Shown here piece after piece: positions 62,867 to 64,000 of a stretch of DNA of 64,000 bases (positions are counted from its first letter, which is position 1; each line of letters begins with the position of its first letter). The position numbers and the translations under genes were made by a program. Source of the stretch: Chloracidobacterium sp. (GTDB lineage: Bacteria; Acidobacteriota; Blastocatellia; Pyrinomonadales; Pyrinomonadaceae); NCBI GenBank assembly GCA_016720705.1, contig JADKKB010000005.1, positions 663,501 through 727,500 of the forward strand. Direction: 5' to 3'. The notes under the pieces are model-generated. The model saw only the letters and a program-made list of their open reading frames with translations. It was not told the origin of the DNA and did no database searches.

Positions 62867-63355
62867 ATGAGGATCGAAGAACGAGCACGGCGGATCAAAC
62901 TCCTGATAATGGACTGCGACGGTGTACTGACGGATGGACGTCTTTATTTTTCAGCCGGCGGCGAGACGATGAAGGTTTTTCACGCTCGAGACGGGCAAGG
63001 TATTGCTTCGTGGCACAAGGCCGGATTTCGTTCCGGCATCATATCGGGCCGTGGTGCAACTGAAATAATTCAACGACGGGCAGACGAACTCGGGATGACA
63101 TATATAAGGACGAACTCTCAAGACAAGGTGGTGGATCTCTCCGAGATCATCGCTGCGGCGGGTGTATCACTCGATGAGGTCGCATACGTAGGTGATGATA
63201 TCGGCGATGTCGAAGTTATGAAGATCGTCGGCCTGCCGGTGGCGGTTGCGGATGCGGCGATCGAGGCAATCAATGCTGCGATATTCGTAACCGATCTGAA
63301 AGGCGGTAAAGGTGCGATCAGGCAGGTGACCGACTTGCTCCTAAATTCAAAGTAG
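62867..63355 (+). CDS. kdsC: 3-deoxy-manno-octulosonate-8-phosphatase (HAD family)
   Basis: 162 residues. Removes phosphate from KDO-8-phosphate. DCDGVLTDGRLYF carries the nucleophile Asp and the second Asp; SGRGATEI, the Lys region and GDDIGDVEVM supply the rest of the HAD site. Small cap-less form, typical of KdsC. It completes the KDO route with kdsA and kdsB in the same window. The convergent gene ends 6 bases away. Confidence 0.93.
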   Translation: MRIEERARRIKLLIMDCDGVLTDGRLYFSAGGETMKVFHARDGQGIASWHKAGFRSGIISGRGATEIIQRRADELGMTYIRTNSQDKVVDLSEIIAAAGVSLDEVAYVGDDIGDVEVMKIVGLPVAVADAAIEAINAAIFVTDLKGGKGAIRQVTDLLLNSK

Positions 63356-63361
63356 GCAGGA

Positions 63362-64000
63362 TCATCCAACGAGTAATCCTGCCGAAGCGATCTGCGTCAA
63401 CTGATCCTCAATAATATCCGGTAGTGCCGCCGTGAATCGCTCCCGTTCTTCAAGGGGCAATTCAATTGCCGCCAGTATTTCGTCGGCAAGTTCGACTCTC
63501 CCGCGTGTTCCGTCAAGCATCGAGATGATCAGCCGCAATATGGGATCAAGCGTCTTTAAGTTTTTACCGGCGAGAGTCGTAAGATTTTCGATGTCCTCGC
63601 TAATCTGCCAACGGGCGAATGCACTCGAAACTGGGGTTTCGCCTACCACCGCCGCAAATGTCGGCGAGTAACAACCAAACTTAACAAACCCTCCAAGATA
63701 AAGCTGGAGTATATACGTACGAGCTTTGGATACATCCTCCGTCGATGAAATGCCGACAATCTCGAACGCTCGGGCTAAAAGATCGACAAACGGCATTGCC
63801 TTGGGCCATTGTGACTTCATTGATACTAGCAGGGCTTTTGTCAGCGGATGATTTACGGTCAGCGAAGCCCCCTTTGAGCCGTCAAACCGGACAGGTGTTG
63901 CATCAGTTACGTTTACCGAACTCAAATCTGTTGAGACTTGAGATGAGATGTAAAACTCATCAACTTTCGAATCAGAAACCGCTCGGTCGATCGGATTCTC
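63362..64000 (-). CDS. Methyltransferase regulatory-domain protein (5' end outside window)
   Basis: About 212 codons run in from the right edge and stop at 63362. The visible part has the features of the regulatory domain found after class I SAM-dependent methyltransferases: ENPIDRAVSDSKVDEFYISS, VTDATPVRFDG, and a helical C terminus with ERERFTAALPDIIEDQLTQI. The methyltransferase domain itself lies outside. The target is unknown; some relatives modify proteins or lipids. Its frame continues beyond the base 64000. Confidence 0.7.
   Translation of the reverse strand, partial: ENPIDRAVSDSKVDEFYISSQVSTDLSSVNVTDATPVRFDGSKGASLTVNHPLTKALLVSMKSQWPKAMPFVDLLARAFEIVGISSTEDVSKARTYILQLYLGGFVKFGCYSPTFAAVVGETPVSSAFARWQISEDIENLTTLAGKNLKTLDPILRLIISMLDGTRGRVELADEILAAIELPLEERERFTAALPDIIEDQLTQIASAGLLVG

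Noticed and set aside
1..64000. CRISPR arrays, tRNA or rRNA genes, insertion sequences
   Set aside because: Read for regular repeats, tRNA ends and transposase motifs; none could be supported.

Overview
The window looks like a chromosome segment of a Gram-negative bacterium, most likely an Acidobacteriota of the Blastocatellia type. This is inferred from gene content only: a VWFA-related secreted protein of the acidobacterial kind, delta-60 and FG-GAP secreted proteins, a full KDO route (kdsA, kdsB, kdsC) implying lipopolysaccharide, and acidobacterial-looking housekeeping clusters. There is no rRNA, tRNA, CRISPR array, transposase or integrase that I can support. Most of the DNA is ordinary core genome on both strands, interrupted by secreted or lipid-anchored proteins of unknown role.

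Layout. 1-7 kb: the tail of a GIIIAG-repeat protein, a cysteine desulfurase, a three-gene group (radical SAM enzyme, MGDG-synthase-type glycosyltransferase, SDR reductase) and a secreted CocE-type hydrolase. 7-15.5 kb: minus-strand secreted or envelope genes (delta-60 protein, SRPBCC protein with a decayed second copy, large M14 carboxypeptidase, two proteins of unknown role, VWFA protein). 15.5-20 kb: glnE translationally coupled to a sigma-54-type activator that lacks its GAFTGA loop, then rluA. 20-23.7 kb: an astacin-like protease, an orphan 258-residue protein and, just after it, a strongly folded non-coding stretch with repeated UCCCAC loops. 23.2-28.3 kb: pyrimidine genes pyrC, pyrB, pyrR (minus) and pyrD (plus); pyrB carries an internal deletion and is separated from pyrR by about 600 bases of homopolymer-rich sequence that looks like bad sequence. 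28.3-32.8 kb: yceD-rpmF-fabH-fabD-acpP-fabF behind a near-consensus promoter. 32.8-36.6 kb: etfB and etfA, split by an FG-GAP protein gene with terminators on both sides. 36.9-45 kb: ArsR-type regulator, class III aminotransferase, DUF255 thioredoxin-like protein, two tandem Ala/Asn-rich lipoproteins, a GAF protein with a degenerate GGDEF motif, and a beta-CASP RNase-like protein. 45-55.8 kb: two MacB-type permeases, sucD, a thioesterase, ndk, a DUF4190 protein, an isolated nuoI, an ImmA/IrrE-like protein paired with a GAF-SpoIIE phosphatase, a FecR-domain protein and a CPBP protease. 55.9-63.4 kb: kdsB, a small membrane protein, pyrG, a DUF4198 protein, kdsA, an M1-peptidase-like protein without zinc ligands, and kdsC. 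The window ends inside a methyltransferase regulatory-domain gene.

How the genes fit together: the kds/pyrG block joins CTP supply to CMP-KDO formation; the fab block supplies acyl chains for lipids; glnE and its partner regulator point to nitrogen control; the pyr block is arranged for PyrR attenuation. The observations I rate highest are the multi-hairpin RNA candidate at 22709-22920, the activator without GAFTGA, the damaged pyrB with its neighbouring abnormal tract, the pseudo-M1 protein in the kds cluster, and the radical SAM/glycosyltransferase/SDR group.
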